From the NCBI GenBank assembly GCA_029267455.1, contig JAJUIX010000087.1, positions 1-5,828 of the forward strand: a stretch of DNA of 5,828 nt, in the 5' to 3' direction. Shown here piece by piece: positions 5,694 through 5,828 of the stretch; position 1 is the first letter of the stretch; each line of letters begins with the position of its first letter. The notes below the pieces were generated by a model that worked only from the letters and a program-made list of their open reading frames with translations, had not been told where the DNA came from and searched no databases. The position numbers and the translations under genes are program-made. The DNA comes from Enteractinococcus sp. (GTDB lineage: Bacteria > Actinomycetota > Actinomycetes > Actinomycetales > Micrococcaceae).

Positions 5694-5828
5694 ATGAGCT
5701 TTGCACAGCCCCTCGGTCACCACCCCCTCCGTGAGGCCCTTGTAGGTTGGCGATTCGTCAAGACCACCGGGCCAGCAGGGGACTGGATCGTCTTCTACCA
5801 TGCCACCGCCACTCTGGAGCTGACCCAA
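5694..5828 (+). CDS. dapF: Diaminopimelate epimerase DapF-like, N-terminal part, cut by the window end
   Basis: An open frame of 45 codons begins with ATG 4 nt after the miaA stop and runs off the window without a stop. The first 12 residues or so are variable. Then ALVGWRFVKTTGPAGDWIVF (15-34) lines up with the usual actinobacterial DapF opening, LxGLxFxKGHGTxNDFVL, and is followed by ATATLELT like the family's DPDGxLxLT. DapF interconverts LL- and meso-diaminopimelate for lysine and peptidoglycan synthesis, and dapF is the normal neighbour of miaA in actinobacteria. The match is weaker than expected: GHGTxNDF is replaced by TTGPAGDW, so the Asn that lines the active site in characterised DapF enzymes appears as Gly. 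The call therefore rests mostly on synteny. The conserved Cys motifs would lie beyond the window. Confidence 0.65.
   Translation, partial: MSFAQPLGHHPLREALVGWRFVKTTGPAGDWIVFYHATATLELTQ

Overview
The window reads as a chromosomal housekeeping segment from an actinobacterium, most likely a Micrococcales/Micrococcaceae-type organism. The gene order cinA – clgR-type regulator – DUF3046 – recA – recX – miaB – miaA – dapF follows the well-known actinobacterial recA neighbourhood (compare the Rv2745c to Rv2726c stretch of Mycobacterium tuberculosis). The regulator's helix-turn-helix sequence is of the Micrococcaceae type. Base composition is only moderately GC-rich by eye, low for the phylum. All genes are on the + strand, and I see no mobile element, CRISPR array, tRNA or rRNA.

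Layout. Positions 5-493 hold a stand-alone CinA C-terminal domain protein (NMN amidohydrolase family). Positions 494-789 are a regulatory region in front of the clgR-type gene (790-1134). It holds an ECF-sigma-like promoter (GGGAAC-N18-GTT), an inverted repeat over its -35, a short palindrome over its -10, and repeated ACGTGTT half-sites. After the regulator come a near-perfect 18-bp palindrome and a 14-bp-stem terminator (1147-1205), placed directly before the small DUF3046 gene (1239-1469). Positions 1470-1669 are the recA upstream region, with candidate promoters, two DnaA-box-like 9-mers, a leader hairpin and a strong ribosome binding site. I could not find the usual actinobacterial LexA box there.

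recA (1670-2722), recX, miaB, miaA and the start of a dapF-like gene follow with spacings between -11 and +6 nt. This implies one translationally coupled transcript. RecA and its modulator RecX serve recombination and the DNA damage response. MiaA prenylates A37 of tRNAs reading UNN codons, and MiaB methylthiolates the product. DapF makes meso-diaminopimelate for lysine and peptidoglycan. The clgR-type regulator is expected to control Clp proteolysis and some repair genes, so the window joins stress proteolysis, DNA repair and tRNA modification.

No clearly new biological system is visible. The most useful leads are the layered clgR promoter, the unusual recA upstream region, and the DapF-like N-terminus, where the normally conserved Asn of the GxGND motif appears to be missing.
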